From assembly GCF_042767895.1 (NCBI RefSeq), contig NC_091588.1:5980535-6000534 (forward strand): DNA of 20,000 bases, read 5' to 3'. Position 1 is the first letter of the stretch, and each line of letters opens with the position of its first letter. A program made the translations under genes and the position numbers. The DNA comes from Penaeus vannamei. Taxonomy: Eukaryota > Arthropoda > Malacostraca > Decapoda > Penaeidae. A model generated the notes under the pieces. That model saw only the letters and a program-made list of their open reading frames with translations. It was not told the origin of the DNA and did no database searches. Below, in pieces: positions 19,820 through 20,000 of this stretch.

Positions 19820-20000
19820 GTAAGCCAAAGGTTTACCATGTGTGGCAGAGGCGAGGGGAATAAATCGATGAGGGGAGGGCGAGGGCTGGACGAGCTTCAG
19901 CTGCTGTGTTCCAGCGAGGGTTGTGGGGCCGTCCTCCATCTGCCCGATTGGTGTGTATGTCTGTGTATGTGTGTCGCTGGTCCCTCGAAGCAGAGTGGTG
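19820..20000 (+). other. putative start of a first intron
   Basis: G-rich, moderately CpG-rich sequence after the candidate donor, with no downstream acceptor in the window and a GTGTGTATGTCTGTGTATGTGTG run at 19951-19974. Confidence 0.3.

Overview
This is animal nuclear DNA. There are no bacterial gene clusters, Shine-Dalgarno sites or operons, and most of the window is AT-rich non-coding sequence packed with very long microsatellites: TA, CA, ATT/ATC, GA and composite arrays, several of them hundreds of bases long. That density, together with a LINE reverse-transcriptase fragment of a type I recognise from decapod crustaceans, suggests a decapod, probably a penaeid shrimp-like genome. The assignment is inference. 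I recognise no intact conventional protein-coding gene. Nearly all long open frames here are translations of simple repeats.

Layout. 1-300: possible degenerate tRNA-like SINE head. 301-1422 (minus): 5'-truncated, frame-broken LINE remnant. 1430-4050: AT-rich sequence without a gene. 4060-4370: a short CpG-richer island with good splice donors on both strands, possibly an exon or promoter. 4570-4731: three degenerate copies of a G-rich motif. 5661-6228: a giant TA microsatellite. 7530-7808: a compound ATT/ATC array with higher-order structure. 8266-8520: TA/GATA repeats. 8612-8666: a strong branched hairpin, followed by a possible small exon pair. 9708-9936: a clear 229-bp inverted-repeat (MITE-like) element. 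10255-10930: TA/CA arrays. 11161-11928: a second, larger foldback element whose left arm carries a 66-bp unit in three tandem copies. 12600-13027: a composite TA-TG-CA-TA array that is itself an inverted repeat. 13665-13730: a 20-bp minisatellite. 14130-15195: more than 1 kb of nearly pure purines on the plus strand. 15611-15860: CA array. 16190-16342: TAA arrays. 16540-17640: a degenerate minisatellite with a roughly 40-bp unit. 18163: an orphan hAT-like transposon end. 18660-18955: a CT/GTTCCCCC minisatellite. 19250-20000: a CpG-rich block with an ATG followed after four bases by a consensus splice donor, the best candidate for the first exon of a real gene running off the right edge.

There is no gene pathway to reconstruct. 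The biological content is mobile-element debris and structured repeats between one possible exon near 4.3 kb and one possible promoter/first exon at 19.3-19.8 kb. The most interesting unlabelled items are the two inverted-repeat elements, the 1-kb purine tract and the 40-bp minisatellite.
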